Shown: positions 42,568 to 51,322 of the stretch, in pieces
Numbering within the stretch: the stretch's first letter is position 1
Layout of the letters: each line of letters starts with the position of its first letter
Assembly: GCA_030681645.1 (NCBI GenBank)
Contig: JAUXRX010000018.1
Coordinates: 372,001 to 436,000 of the forward strand
Reading direction: 5' to 3'
From: Archangium sp.
GTDB taxonomy: Bacteria > Myxococcota > Myxococcia > Myxococcales > Myxococcaceae
Length of the DNA: 64,000 bases
Program-made: the position numbers and the translations under genes
Notes under the pieces: generated by a model
What the model was told of the DNA's origin: nothing
Database searches by the model: none
Seen by the model: the letters and a program-made list of their open reading frames with translations, nothing else

Positions 42568-45164
42568 CAGAACTCCGCCCTCAGCCCGAGCACCGGGAGA
42601 ATCGGCAGGCCGGTCAGGTACGCCTGCTCGGAGTAGTCGTAGCTGTTCATCACCGCTTCCACGTTGCGCTGGTAGGTCACGTTCTGCACGTCGAGGTAGA
42701 TGGCGAACATGAAGTCGCGGAAGACGAAGCGCTTGTCGATGCGCAGGTCGAGCTGGAAGAAGTCAGGCAGCCGCCGCGAGTACTGCTGGCTCTGAATGGG
42801 GAAGAAGTAGTTCCCGTTCGCGTCGTAGATGGCCGCGTTGATGGGGCGGGTGAGCGGCCCCGAGGTGTAGCGGAGCTTCGCGCCCACGATGAAGTCGTAC
42901 GGCAGCTTGTAGCTGGCCACCACGATCAGGTTGTGCGGCTGGTCGTACTGGCTCAACCCGAAGACGGTGCCGCCGAAGAAGTCGCGCTCGACGCGCGAGA
43001 GCGAGTACGCGATCCACCCGAAGAAGTTCTTGGTGAGCGCGTGGCGCAGCAGGATCTCGGCCCCGTAGCTGCGCCCGCGCCCCACGCTGGTGTAGCGGAG
43101 ATCCACCGCGTCGAGATCGAGCTGGCCCCCCGTCTCGCCCAGCGTCGCCCGCGCCTGGTTGAAGAGGTCCTTGTAGTAGAGCTGCACGTCGAGGCTGAGC
43201 GCGTCGGTGAAGCGCGCCTCGCCGCCGAGCATGAACTGGTTCGCGCCCTCGGCCTCGAGGTTGGGGTTGCCGTACCCCCTGGTGAGCAGCCCGCCGCGGT
43301 AGTCGGGGGTCTGGTGGTAGATGCCGGCCGCGCCCTTGAGCGCCACGCGCTCGTGCACCTGCCAGAACACCGCGAGCCGCGGGTCGGCCCACGCCTTGTT
43401 CATCTGCGAGTTGTAGTCGACGCGCGCGCCGCCGATGACGCGCAGCGAGTCGAGCGGCTTCCACAGCAGCTGCGCGAACAGCCCCGGCTCGACCGCGGTG
43501 ACGAACTCGTTGGTGTAGATGAGCGACTTGCTCTGGAACGGGTCGGGCACCTGGTTCAGCTTGGGCAGCGGCGGCGACTGCACCTCCACCGAGTACGGCT
43601 GCACACCCAGATCGAGGCCAAAGCTCAGCTCGGCCCTGATCTGGGGGATCGCCCAGGTGAAGGTGTTGCGGGATCGCACCGGGTACTGCCGGCCCTGCGC
43701 GAAGATGTCGTCGCCCAGGCTGAAGCGCAGCGCGTCGAGGCCCAGCGAGGTGCGGGTGCGGAAGTCGAAGCCCTCGGCGAGCTTCAGGTCGAGCCCGAAG
43801 AGCAGCCGGTTGTAGAGGATGCTGGTGCCGAACGTGCCGCGGCCCTCGGGATCGAGCGAGGGGTTGGGCAGCGCCAGCACCAGCTCGTCGGACGAGCCGA
43901 AGAAGCTGACGAAGAAGCGCACCTTGCCGCTCTTCGGGCGGTACTCGAGGCGCGCCTGGTAGTCGTAGTAGCGCGGCGCCAGCGTGAAGCTCACCGCGTC
44001 TTCCGCCCCGGGGATGAGGCTCAGCACCGCCGGCAGGATCACGTCGATGTAGCTGCGGCGCGCGCTCACCGAGAAGCTCCAGTTCTCGTTGATCGGCCCC
44101 TGCAGGATCCCCGACGCGTCGACCAGGTTGACGTCGACGTAGCCGTGAAACCCCTTCTTCGAGGGCGTGCGCGACTCGGCGCTCACCAGCCCGCCGATGT
44201 TGCGGCCGTAGTCGGCGTTGAAGTTGCCGGCCTGGAAGTTGATGTTCTCCAGCAGCCCGGCGTTGTACGTCGAGAACAGCCCCCCGAAGTGGAACAGCTG
44301 CGGCACGGGCGCCTCGTCCACGTAGGTGCGCGTGTCCCACGACTTGCCGCCGCGGACGACCAACAGCCCGATGCCGAAGGGCGCGCGCGCCACGCCGGGC
44401 AGGTTCTGCACCACGCGGAACGCGTCGCCGTTGGTTCCGGGGATGAGCTTGATCTCTTCCTGCGAGAGGGTGACCTGGGCCACCTCCTTGCGCTCCTTGG
44501 GCGCGCGCACCACCGTTTCGTACGCGCCGTAGAGCTTCTTGCGAATGAAGTACTTCACCTCGGTGCGCTTGCCCGGCGCGAAGGTCTCGGTCACCTCGTA
44601 GCGCTCGTAGTCGCCGTTGACGACCACCACGGGGAAGGTGCCCTCGGGCACGTCGCTGAACTCGAACTGCCCACCTTCGCCGGTGACGGTCTCGAGGCCC
44701 TGCACCACCACCTGCGCGCCTTCCACGGGGTCGCGGGTGCCGCGCTCGACCACCACGCCCCTGAAGTTGACCTTCACCCCGGCGTCGATCGCCACCGTCT
44801 CGACCACCTGCGGGCGGTAGAGGAACTCGAGGGAGAACGAGATGCGCACCGCGGCGGGCACGCCGTCGATCTCGGCGGGGGTGAAGACGAACTGGCGGGC
44901 CGCCGCGAGCGCCGACGCGTCGAACGCCTCACCCGCGCTCTTCGCCACCCGCGCCTCGAGCACCTTGCCGTCGGGGCCGATGTCGACCTCCAGCGTCACC
45001 ACCCCGCTCACCCCCGCGTCGATCAGCTCGGGGGGGAAGACCGGCTCGATCTGCTGGGTGAGGGTGGGGGGCTTCGTGAGCACGCCAGTGCCCGCGTCCG
45101 CGTCCTCTTGCGCGAGGGCGAGCGAGGTGAAGAACAGGCTGAGCACCAGGGCGCGGCGGACCAC
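42567..45164 (-). CDS. TonB-dependent outer-membrane receptor with N-terminal TonB-C-like domain
   Basis: The 865-residue protein has a signal peptide. About residues 30-120 resemble the TonB C-terminal domain (PVFPPELIDAGVSGVVTLEV...FTPAEIDGVPA). A carboxypeptidase-regulatory-like beta sandwich (about 135-215), a plug domain (about 225-345; QNLPGVARAPFG, VRGG) and a 22-strand-type barrel follow, ending in Phe (GLRAEF). GTG 45164 has a perfect AAGGAG. The fused TonB-C-like domain is known in some myxobacterial receptors and may reach a partner receptor. Substrate unknown. Confidence 0.9.
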   Translation of the reverse strand: MVRRALVLSLFFTSLALAQEDADAGTGVLTKPPTLTQQIEPVFPPELIDAGVSGVVTLEVDIGPDGKVLEARVAKSAGEAFDASALAAARQFVFTPAEIDGVPAAVRISFSLEFLYRPQVVETVAIDAGVKVNFRGVVVERGTRDPVEGAQVVVQGLETVTGEGGQFEFSDVPEGTFPVVVVNGDYERYEVTETFAPGKRTEVKYFIRKKLYGAYETVVRAPKERKEVAQVTLSQEEIKLIPGTNGDAFRVVQNLPGVARAPFGIGLLVVRGGKSWDTRTYVDEAPVPQLFHFGGLFSTYNAGLLENINFQAGNFNADYGRNIGGLVSAESRTPSKKGFHGYVDVNLVDASGILQGPINENWSFSVSARRSYIDVILPAVLSLIPGAEDAVSFTLAPRYYDYQARLEYRPKSGKVRFFVSFFGSSDELVLALPNPSLDPEGRGTFGTSILYNRLLFGLDLKLAEGFDFRTRTSLGLDALRFSLGDDIFAQGRQYPVRSRNTFTWAIPQIRAELSFGLDLGVQPYSVEVQSPPLPKLNQVPDPFQSKSLIYTNEFVTAVEPGLFAQLLWKPLDSLRVIGGARVDYNSQMNKAWADPRLAVFWQVHERVALKGAAGIYHQTPDYRGGLLTRGYGNPNLEAEGANQFMLGGEARFTDALSLDVQLYYKDLFNQARATLGETGGQLDLDAVDLRYTSVGRGRSYGAEILLRHALTKNFFGWIAYSLSRVERDFFGGTVFGLSQYDQPHNLIVVASYKLPYDFIVGAKLRYTSGPLTRPINAAIYDANGNYFFPIQSQQYSRRLPDFFQLDLRIDKRFVFRDFMFAIYLDVQNVTYQRNVEAVMNSYDYSEQAYLTGLPILPVLGLRAEF

Positions 45165-45170
45165 GGGGCG

Positions 45171-45176
45171 CTCCTT
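45171..45176 (-). promoter_or_regulatory. Shine-Dalgarno setting the GTG start of the TonB receptor
   Basis: AAGGAG on the minus strand, six bases before GTG 45164. The longer reading frame upstream (starting MFCCQRDKE) lacks a signal peptide. Confidence 0.7.
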
Positions 45177-45274
45177 ATCACGCTGGCAGCAGAACACCGG
45201 CGGCCGAGGTCAGCTCGAAGGCCGTGTTTCGTGGATGTTGCCGCGTCAGAAGTCCGGCGGGCTCAAGGCGTGCC

Positions 45275-45291
45275 GGCTTCGTGACGAAGCC
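45275..45291. promoter_or_regulatory. Inverted repeat upstream of 45310 gene
   Basis: GGCTTCG-TGA-CGAAGCC is a perfect 7-bp inverted repeat, 18 bases before the ATG at 45310 in the divergent gap with the TonB receptor. It could be an operator or a leader hairpin. Confidence 0.35.
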
Positions 45292-45309
45292 CCGGTCGGA
45301 GGGCGGTCC

Positions 45310-45786
45310 ATGAGCGCGCAGGAAGCAGAGCAGCAGCCGTCGAGCTTCGAAGACGTCGTCAACGAAGGCTTCGCCCGGGCACGCCAGGGGGCGGTGCTGG
45401 TGGTCGAGGCGCGGGGCTTTCACCCGACGCGCGTGCGGTGGCTGGGGCAGCAGCTGAGCCAGCTCGTGCCGGGCAGCGCCGTGCACCCGGCGGGTGACTC
45501 GCTCTTCCTCATGCTGGTGCGGCACGCGGGCCCGGCCGAGACCTGGCTGCTGGTCGAGCGCCTCCGCCGTCAGCTGATGAAGACGGGCTGGGACCGGGTG
45601 GTGGTGGCTTCCGGGTGCTGGCCGGTGCAGGGCTCTTCACCGATGGACGTGGTCGCCGCCGCGCTCGCTTCTCTCTTCGACGAACGCTTCCGGGTCGAGA
45701 CCGAGCTGCACACCCGCGACATCTTCGTGGACATCGACGGGGGCGCCTTCAACTGGTCGTCCGCCGGCGAGCTCCTCAGCGGCTGA
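45310..45786 (+). CDS. Unknown soluble protein (158 residues)
   Basis: No signal peptide or membrane segment. Mixed alpha/beta (VLVVEARGFHPTRVRWLG; SLFLMLVRHAGPAETWLLVERLRRQL; IFVDIDGGAFNW). GGAGGGCGG precedes ATG 45310. It has the good codon bias of its neighbours. It is convergent with the histidine kinase gene, two bases apart. It may be a GGDEF- or roadblock-like fold, but I cannot support a family. Confidence 0.65.
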   Translation: MSAQEAEQQPSSFEDVVNEGFARARQGAVLVVEARGFHPTRVRWLGQQLSQLVPGSAVHPAGDSLFLMLVRHAGPAETWLLVERLRRQLMKTGWDRVVVASGCWPVQGSSPMDVVAAALASLFDERFRVETELHTRDIFVDIDGGAFNWSSAGELLSG

Positions 45787-45788
45787 GC

Positions 45789-46862
45789 TCAGGCCGCTGG
45801 CTCGAGGGGAATGGTGAAGCGGAAGGTGCTCCCGGCCCCGAGCTTGCTTTCGACCCAGATGCGCCCGCCGTGGCCCAGCACGATGCAGCGCGAGATGTAG
45901 AGCCCCAGGCCCACGCCGCGGCGATCGTTGGTGCTGACCTGGAGGTAGCGCTGAAAGACCGCCTCGAGCTTGTCGGGTGGCAGTCCGATGCCGGTGTCGC
46001 TCACCGAGAAGCGCAGGCCCTCTTCGACGGGCTCGACGCAGATGACGACCTTGCCCTTCTTCGGGGTGAACTTGATCGCGTTGCTGAGCAGGTTCGTGAG
46101 CACCTGGAGGATGCGAGGCGGATCGAAGGACGCGCTCAGCGGCGCGGCCAGCTCGGCTTGGAGCGAGATCTCCCGCTGGGTGGCGAGCGCCTTGAAGGTG
46201 TCGATCGCCTCGTGGACGATCTGCGTGGGGTCTTCGACGTAGCAGCGCACCGCGAGGGTGCCGGCGTGAATGCTCGCCACGTCCACCAGGTCGCCGATCA
46301 ACCGGTTCATCCGCGCGCCGGAGCGCTGGATCATCTCGGCGGTCTTGACCATCTCGGGGCCGTATTTGGCCCGCGACACTTCCATCGAGATGAGGCCGGC
46401 GAAGCCCATCACCCCGTTGAGCAGGTTGCGCAGGTCGTGGCTGACGACTCCGAGGAACTCGTCGCGCGTGGCCACGGTGTCGTCGGCCTGGCCGCGTTCC
46501 CGGTCGAGGTCCCGGTCGGTCTCCTTGCGCTCGACCGCGAGCAGCGCCACCTGCTCGACGCGCTCCTCCCGCACCACCTCGTCGGCCGTGGCCCGCTCGG
46601 CCTGGACCACCTTGTCTTCGAGGGCGCGCCGTTCCACCGTGGCCGGGCCGCTGGCCGCGCCTTTGTCGGTCTTCGCGCGCGCCGCGGCGAGCACGGCGTC
46701 TGCCCTGGCGCGAGCCCGGCTGATCACGGCGTCGGCGAGCTCGTCGAAGACGGCCAGGTGCTCGGCCAGGGCCAGGTCGGCTCGCTCACGTTCAGCCGCG
46801 AGGCTCTCGTCGGTCTGCTGACGTTCGGGGCGCGGCGCTTCTGGTTCGGTGCTGGTCGGCAA
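45789..46862 (-). CDS. Sensor histidine kinase with N-terminal coiled coil
   Basis: The 357-residue kinase has a charged coiled-coil N-terminus (about 15-130) with no membrane segment. A HisKA domain follows (VVSHDLRNLLNG, His142), then a HATPase domain with the N box (LTNLLSNAIKF), G1 (SDTGIGL) and G2 (GVGLGLYIS). It is a soluble orphan kinase with no receiver gene adjacent. The start is TTG 46862, the first start after an in-frame stop; no strong ribosome binding site is seen. Confidence 0.87.
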   Translation of the reverse strand: MPTSTEPEAPRPERQQTDESLAAERERADLALAEHLAVFDELADAVISRARARADAVLAAARAKTDKGAASGPATVERRALEDKVVQAERATADEVVREERVEQVALLAVERKETDRDLDRERGQADDTVATRDEFLGVVSHDLRNLLNGVMGFAGLISMEVSRAKYGPEMVKTAEMIQRSGARMNRLIGDLVDVASIHAGTLAVRCYVEDPTQIVHEAIDTFKALATQREISLQAELAAPLSASFDPPRILQVLTNLLSNAIKFTPKKGKVVICVEPVEEGLRFSVSDTGIGLPPDKLEAVFQRYLQVSTNDRRGVGLGLYISRCIVLGHGGRIWVESKLGAGSTFRFTIPLEPAA

Positions 46863-47020
46863 GGATGGTCCGTATCACGGGCAGTGGCCGGCGAGGTCAC
46901 GCTGTGGCCCGCCCGTTCACACGGCGCGGCCCCAACCCCGTGGAACGGCACGGTTGAGGACTGGCGCGGTGCGTGCTCTGGACCGCCCCCGCCAGCTGCC
47001 CACTTCCCTCGGAGCCACAC

Positions 47021-48337
47021 ATGAACCGCGTCCTCGCAGTCGTGTCGTTGAGCCTCATCGTGTCCTGCACCCCGTGTCCCACCCCGCCGCCGCCGGGCTG
47101 CACCGCTGACGGCATGGGCACCATCGTGGTGACCTCGACGGGGCTGCCTTCGGGCGTGACCGGCAACATCCACCTCACCGGGCCGACCGCGCAGACGGTG
47201 ACCTCGAGCCGCACGCTCACCGTGGGCTCGGGGGCCTGGAGCGTGACGGCCGATCGCGCGACCGCGGCTGATCCCCTCGTGCGCACGGTGTACCTGCCGA
47301 CGGTGACGCCGGCGAGCTTCTGCCTCACCGCGGGCGGGACGCAGGACGTCATCGTCACCTGGGCGCCGGTCGCCACCAGCAACAAGCTGTGGGCCACCAA
47401 CGCCAACGCCACGGGGCAGTTCCTGGGCTTCCGTTCCGCGTCGCTGACGACCAGCGCCACGGTGACCGCCGACGTGGTGGCCCGCGGCGGCTTCGGCGCC
47501 GACCTCGCGTTCGATCGCGACGGCAACGTGTGGGTGCCCGGTGGCACCACGGCCGACGCGCACCTCCAGCGGTTCCCCGCGGCGCGGTTTGCCGCCTCGG
47601 GCGCGGTGGAGCCGGAGCTCGAGGTGAACTTCTCGAGCGCGGGCTGCCTGCCGCTCGTCGCCGGCCTCGCGTTCGACGCGGCCGGCAACCTCTACGTCAG
47701 CTCGCCCTGCCTCGACGCGGTGGTGCGCGTGGACGCCGCGGCCCTCGCGGCGGGCGGCACGGTGACGCCGTCGCTGAGCATTCCCGTGGCTGATCCCCAG
47801 GGCATCGCCTTCGATCGCGCGGGCAACCTCTGGGTGGCGGCGCGCATGGACAGCCGGGTGTGGCGCTACGACGCGGCGCAGCTGAGCGCGGGCTCGGTGA
47901 CGGCGCCGTCGTTCAAGCTGGGCAGCCTCGCCACCAGCGTGCCGATGGACACCTCGCTGCTGACGCCCAGCTGGCTCGCCTTCGACGCGCGCGGAGATCT
48001 CTGGGGCAACGACTTCGGCGGCAACCGCTTCTTCCGCCTGGGCGCGCCGACCCTGCGCGGCACGGGCAGCGCCGACGTGCAGCCGCAGGTGCGCATCACC
48101 ATCGGGGTGCTGGCGCTGCTCGAGGGCTTCGCGTTCGACGGCGAGGGTGGCTTGTGGAGCGCGGGCTCGGCGGGCCGGCTCATTCGCCTCGCGCCTGACC
48201 AGCTCGACGTGAGCTCGGGCTCGGGCATGCCGACGATGCCTCGCACGGTGCTCGACAGCACGGACATCGGCTCGGCGGCGAACCTGGCGTTCTACCCGGC
48301 GCCCGCGGGGCTCCCGCTGTTCCACGCGCTGCCGTGA
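47021..48337 (+). CDS. Predicted lipoprotein with NHL/SMP-30-like beta-propeller
   Basis: The 438-residue protein has a lipoprotein signal ending LIVSC and a Cys/Pro-rich linker. From about 140 onward it has repeats of the form LAFDRDGNVWV, LAFDAAGNLYVSS, IAFDRAGNLWVAA and LAFDARGDLWGND, each a propeller blade strand. The mature protein is predicted to be a surface propeller that binds proteins or ligands. GGAG at 47011-47014 precedes ATG 47021. It ends at an inverted repeat pair that may serve as terminator. Confidence 0.82.
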   Translation: MNRVLAVVSLSLIVSCTPCPTPPPPGCTADGMGTIVVTSTGLPSGVTGNIHLTGPTAQTVTSSRTLTVGSGAWSVTADRATAADPLVRTVYLPTVTPASFCLTAGGTQDVIVTWAPVATSNKLWATNANATGQFLGFRSASLTTSATVTADVVARGGFGADLAFDRDGNVWVPGGTTADAHLQRFPAARFAASGAVEPELEVNFSSAGCLPLVAGLAFDAAGNLYVSSPCLDAVVRVDAAALAAGGTVTPSLSIPVADPQGIAFDRAGNLWVAARMDSRVWRYDAAQLSAGSVTAPSFKLGSLATSVPMDTSLLTPSWLAFDARGDLWGNDFGGNRFFRLGAPTLRGTGSADVQPQVRITIGVLALLEGFAFDGEGGLWSAGSAGRLIRLAPDQLDVSSGSGMPTMPRTVLDSTDIGSAANLAFYPAPAGLPLFHALP

Positions 48338-48346
48338 TCGAACCCG

Positions 48347-48403
48347 CCCTCGACTTCGCTCGGGCTGACCGGCTTCCGTTCACGCCGAGCGGACTCGAGG
48401 CGC
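48347..48403. terminator. Inverted pair of family 2 repeats between convergent genes
   Basis: GCCCTCGACTTCGCTCGGGC at 48347 and its inverted relative GCCGAGCGGACTCGAGGC near 48384-48401 face each other between stops at 48337 and 48405. The pair can fold as a long imperfect hairpin, so a bidirectional terminator is likely. Confidence 0.5.
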
Positions 48404-48404
48404 G

Positions 48405-48722
48405 TCACCAGCTGGGGGTCATCCCCATCAACTGCCGCCTGATCTCCTCGACCAGCGCCCGGATGTGCTGCATCGCCTTCTCGTCCGGCACCGACTGAAA
48501 GTGCCGCCACCGGCGCTGCTCGAGGAACAGGCAGCCGCGCAGCTCGTCGAGCTCGTGCGGCAGCGTGCCCGCCGCGCGGTGTTGCTCGGCGAGGGCGCCG
48601 AGCCGCTGGCCGATGCGCTGGTACCCGTCGAAGGTGAGCGCGAAGTGTTCGATCTCCTGCCACGAGGCCTGCGGCCCGGGCACCTGCGCGCGTCTCAGGT
48701 CTGCGTTCGACAGGTCCACCAT
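48405..48722 (-). CDS. Unknown helical protein coupled to the sigma-54 activator
   Basis: The 105-residue protein is charged and helical, with ASWQEIEHFALTFDGYQRIG near residue 19. Its ATG overlaps the activator stop by one base (TGATG), so it should be made together with that regulator. No family recognised. It could modulate the activator. Confidence 0.7.
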   Translation of the reverse strand: MVDLSNADLRRAQVPGPQASWQEIEHFALTFDGYQRIGQRLGALAEQHRAAGTLPHELDELRGCLFLEQRRWRHFQSVPDEKAMQHIRALVEEIRRQLMGMTPSW

Positions 48723-50140
48723 CACTTCGCCTTGAGGCCGTACTTGCGGAGCAGCCGGTAGAGGTAGACGCGATCGACGTCGGCCTCTTTCGCGGCCTGG
48801 CTCACCTTGCCGGCGTAGCGCTCGAGCAGCTGCTCGAGGTACGCGCGCTCGAACTGCTCGATCACCCGCTGCCGCGCCGAGGCGAGCGACACCCCGGCCC
48901 AGGACTGCGGCGCGGTCCGGCTGCTGCCCGCCGTCGAGGCCGCCTCGCCCAGCGGCACCTGTTCCTCGAACAACATGCAGCGCTCGAGGTGGTTGCGCAG
49001 CTCGCGCGCGTTGCCCGGCCAGTCGGCGCGCGAGAGCGAGGCGAGGAACTTCTCTTCGAACAGCGCCGGGTGCGAGGCGGGCGTGGCGCCCAGCTCGCCG
49101 AGCAGGGCGTGGGCGATGAGGGGCAGATCTGCGAGCCGGTCGCGCAGCGGGGGCACGGTGACGCGCACCACCGCGAGGCGGAAGTAGAGGTCGGCCCTGA
49201 ACTTGCCGGCGTTCACGTCGGCGCGCAGATCGCGGTGCGTCGCCGCGAGGATCCGCACGTCGATGGGCGTCGACTTGTTCTGACCGAGCCGCTTGATCTG
49301 CTTCTCTTCCAGCACCCGCAGCAGGCGGGGCTGGAGCTCGACCGGCATCTCGCCCACCTCGTCGAGCAGCACGGTGCCGCCCTCGGCTTCCTCGAACACG
49401 CCCATGCGCCGGGCCACCGCGCCGGTGAACGCGCCCTTCTCGTGACCGAAGAGCTCGGCCTCGAGCAGGGTCGGGGGCAGGGCCCCGCAATCCACCACCA
49501 GGAAGGGTTTACCGGCCCGCGCGCTCTTCTCGTGGAGGGCGGCGGCGGCCTTCGTCTTGCCGGTGCCGGTCTCGCCGTCGAGGATGACGGTGGTGTCCGT
49601 GCGAGCGGCCTTCTCGAGCACCATGAAGAGCTGGCGCATCACCGCCGAGTTGCCGACCAGCTCGCCGAAGGCCGGGTCTTCGGACACGGGCAGGAAGTGG
49701 CGCTTGCCCTCGAGCTCGAAGCGCACCTCGGTGTTGCCCAGGCGCAGGCGCGCGCCGCTCTTGAGGTAGCCCTCGCGCACGCGCACGCCGTCGATGAAGG
49801 TGCCGTTGGTGCTGCCCAGGTCGCGCACGAGCACGCGCTGGGCCTCGATGCGCACCTCGCAGTGGAAGCGCGAGACGGTGGGCTCGCTCACCACCACGGT
49901 GTTGCCCGGGTCGCTGCCCAGCTGCGCGCGGCCGTCGACCACCACCACCCGGCGCTCGTTCCACGTGAGCGCGAAGCCCTCGACCGAAGGCGCGATGCGG
50001 TAGCCCGAGCCGAGCTGCAGGGTGCGGTCGTCGGGCTTCTTCGGAAACGGCGGCGCGGCGAGGGGCTTCAGCTCGAGGCTGGTCGCCTTGCTCGACTCGT
50101 CGTCGTCATCATCCAGTGCGCCCCGGACCCGTTGAGCCAT
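48722..50140 (-). CDS. Sigma-54-dependent transcriptional activator with FHA domain
   Basis: The 472-residue protein has an acidic N-terminus and an FHA domain (about 65-145) with LGSDPGNTVVVSEPTVSRFH and DLGSTNGTFIDG. A sigma-54-type AAA+ domain (about 155-395) has Walker A GETGTGKT (189-196), GAFTGA (236-241) and WPGNARELRN. A Fis-type helix-turn-helix closes it (SQAAKEADVDRVYLYRLLRKYG). FHA domains bind phosphothreonine, so activity is probably set by a Ser/Thr kinase, as is common in myxobacteria. It is divergent from pfkA with 44 bases between. Confidence 0.95.
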   Translation of the reverse strand: MAQRVRGALDDDDDESSKATSLELKPLAAPPFPKKPDDRTLQLGSGYRIAPSVEGFALTWNERRVVVVDGRAQLGSDPGNTVVVSEPTVSRFHCEVRIEAQRVLVRDLGSTNGTFIDGVRVREGYLKSGARLRLGNTEVRFELEGKRHFLPVSEDPAFGELVGNSAVMRQLFMVLEKAARTDTTVILDGETGTGKTKAAAALHEKSARAGKPFLVVDCGALPPTLLEAELFGHEKGAFTGAVARRMGVFEEAEGGTVLLDEVGEMPVELQPRLLRVLEEKQIKRLGQNKSTPIDVRILAATHRDLRADVNAGKFRADLYFRLAVVRVTVPPLRDRLADLPLIAHALLGELGATPASHPALFEEKFLASLSRADWPGNARELRNHLERCMLFEEQVPLGEAASTAGSSRTAPQSWAGVSLASARQRVIEQFERAYLEQLLERYAGKVSQAAKEADVDRVYLYRLLRKYGLKAK

Positions 50141-50184
50141 GGCTGCGGTATATCCTGCGCGCCCTATCCGGCGGGAGCGGACCC

Positions 50185-51270
50185 ATGAAACGAATCGTCG
50201 TTTTGACCTCAGGTGGCGACTCGCCCGGCATGAACGCCGCCCTACGGGCGATCGCGAAGCTGGGGGCGGCCCAGGGCCTGCGGGTGTTCGGCACGCTCGA
50301 CGGCTACGACGGGCTCATCGACGGCAACTTCCGCGAGCTGACGAAGGTGCTCAGCGACGGGCAGGTCTCGGTCGACATCGAGGTCGACGCGGCGGGAGGG
50401 CAGGGCGGCACCATCATCGGCTCGGCCCGTTCCACCCGCTTCCGCGAGGCGGCGGGGCGCAGGGTGGCGGCGGAGCAGCTGGAGAAGCTCGACGCCGAGG
50501 GGCTGATCGTCATCGGCGGAAACGGCAGCCTCACCGGCGCGCACGCGTTCGCCACCGAGACGGGCATCAAGGTGATGGGCATTCCCGGGTCGATCGACAA
50601 CGACATCGGCTGCACCGCGACGTCGCTGGGCGTCGACACCGCGCTCAACACCATCGTGGAGGCGTGCGATCGCATCAGCGACACCGCGCGCGCGCACCGC
50701 CGGGCCTTCGTGGTCGAGGTGATGGGGCGCGACTGCGGCTACCTGGCGATGGCCAGCGCGATCGCCATGGCGGCGGACGCGGTGCTGATTCGCGAGTCGG
50801 GCAAGGCCGAAGAGCAGCTGGTCGACGACATCCGCCAGGTCATCTTGAGCGGCTTCGCGCGCGGCAAGCGGCGCATCCTCATCATCAAGGCCGAGGGCGT
50901 CGCCGTGCCGTGCACGAGGCTGGTGCGCCTGACGGAGGACCGGATGAAGGCCGAGCTGCCCACGCTCGAGATCCGCGCCACGGTGTTGGGTCACGTGGTG
51001 CGCGGCGGCAACCCGAGCTACCAGGATCGCGCGGTGGCGGGGCGGCTCGGCTTCGGCGCGCTCAACTCGCTGCTCAAGGGCGCGACCGACGAGATGGTGG
51101 GGTGGCTGCCGCCGGTGCAGGGCGGCACGCCCACGGCCGACAGCTCGGTGGTGCGCTTCAGCCTCGAGCGGGTGCTGGAAGAGACGAGGGCGCTCATCGA
51201 CGGCAGCTCGCCGGTGACGAAGCGGCGCGTGGCGTTGATGACGCAGGCCTCGGGAGTGCTCGCGCTGTGA
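50185..51270 (+). CDS. pfkA: 6-phosphofructokinase
   Basis: The 361-residue protein has the PFK motifs GGDSPGMNAA, PGSIDNDI (catalytic Asp138) and MGRDCGYLA. The nucleotide-site motif reads GGNGSLTGA, with Asn113 where E. coli PfkA has Asp103 (GGDGS); Gly at the next position fits ATP rather than PPi use. It converts fructose 6-phosphate to fructose 1,6-bisphosphate. It is slightly longer than E. coli PfkA (320). GGGAG precedes ATG 50185. Confidence 0.9.
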   Translation: MKRIVVLTSGGDSPGMNAALRAIAKLGAAQGLRVFGTLDGYDGLIDGNFRELTKVLSDGQVSVDIEVDAAGGQGGTIIGSARSTRFREAAGRRVAAEQLEKLDAEGLIVIGGNGSLTGAHAFATETGIKVMGIPGSIDNDIGCTATSLGVDTALNTIVEACDRISDTARAHRRAFVVEVMGRDCGYLAMASAIAMAADAVLIRESGKAEEQLVDDIRQVILSGFARGKRRILIIKAEGVAVPCTRLVRLTEDRMKAELPTLEIRATVLGHVVRGGNPSYQDRAVAGRLGFGALNSLLKGATDEMVGWLPPVQGGTPTADSSVVRFSLERVLEETRALIDGSSPVTKRRVALMTQASGVLAL

Positions 51271-51316
51271 GCCCCCTCTCCCTGCGCCAGCGGGGAGAGG
51301 GTTGGGGTGAGGGGCC
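51271..51316. repeat. Dispersed palindromic repeat, family 1 copy D
   Basis: CCCTCTCCCTGCGCCAGCGG, then GGAGAGGGTTGGGGTGAGGGG. It lies between pfkA and the next gene, and its GAGGGG end is the only purine-rich stretch before the GTG at 51323. Confidence 0.8.
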
Positions 51317-51322
51317 GACCGG

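Noticed and set aside
42933..45284. 783-codon plus-strand frame opposite the TonB receptor
   Set aside because: It is antisense shadow; receptor plug and barrel features and a perfect Shine-Dalgarno are on the minus strand.
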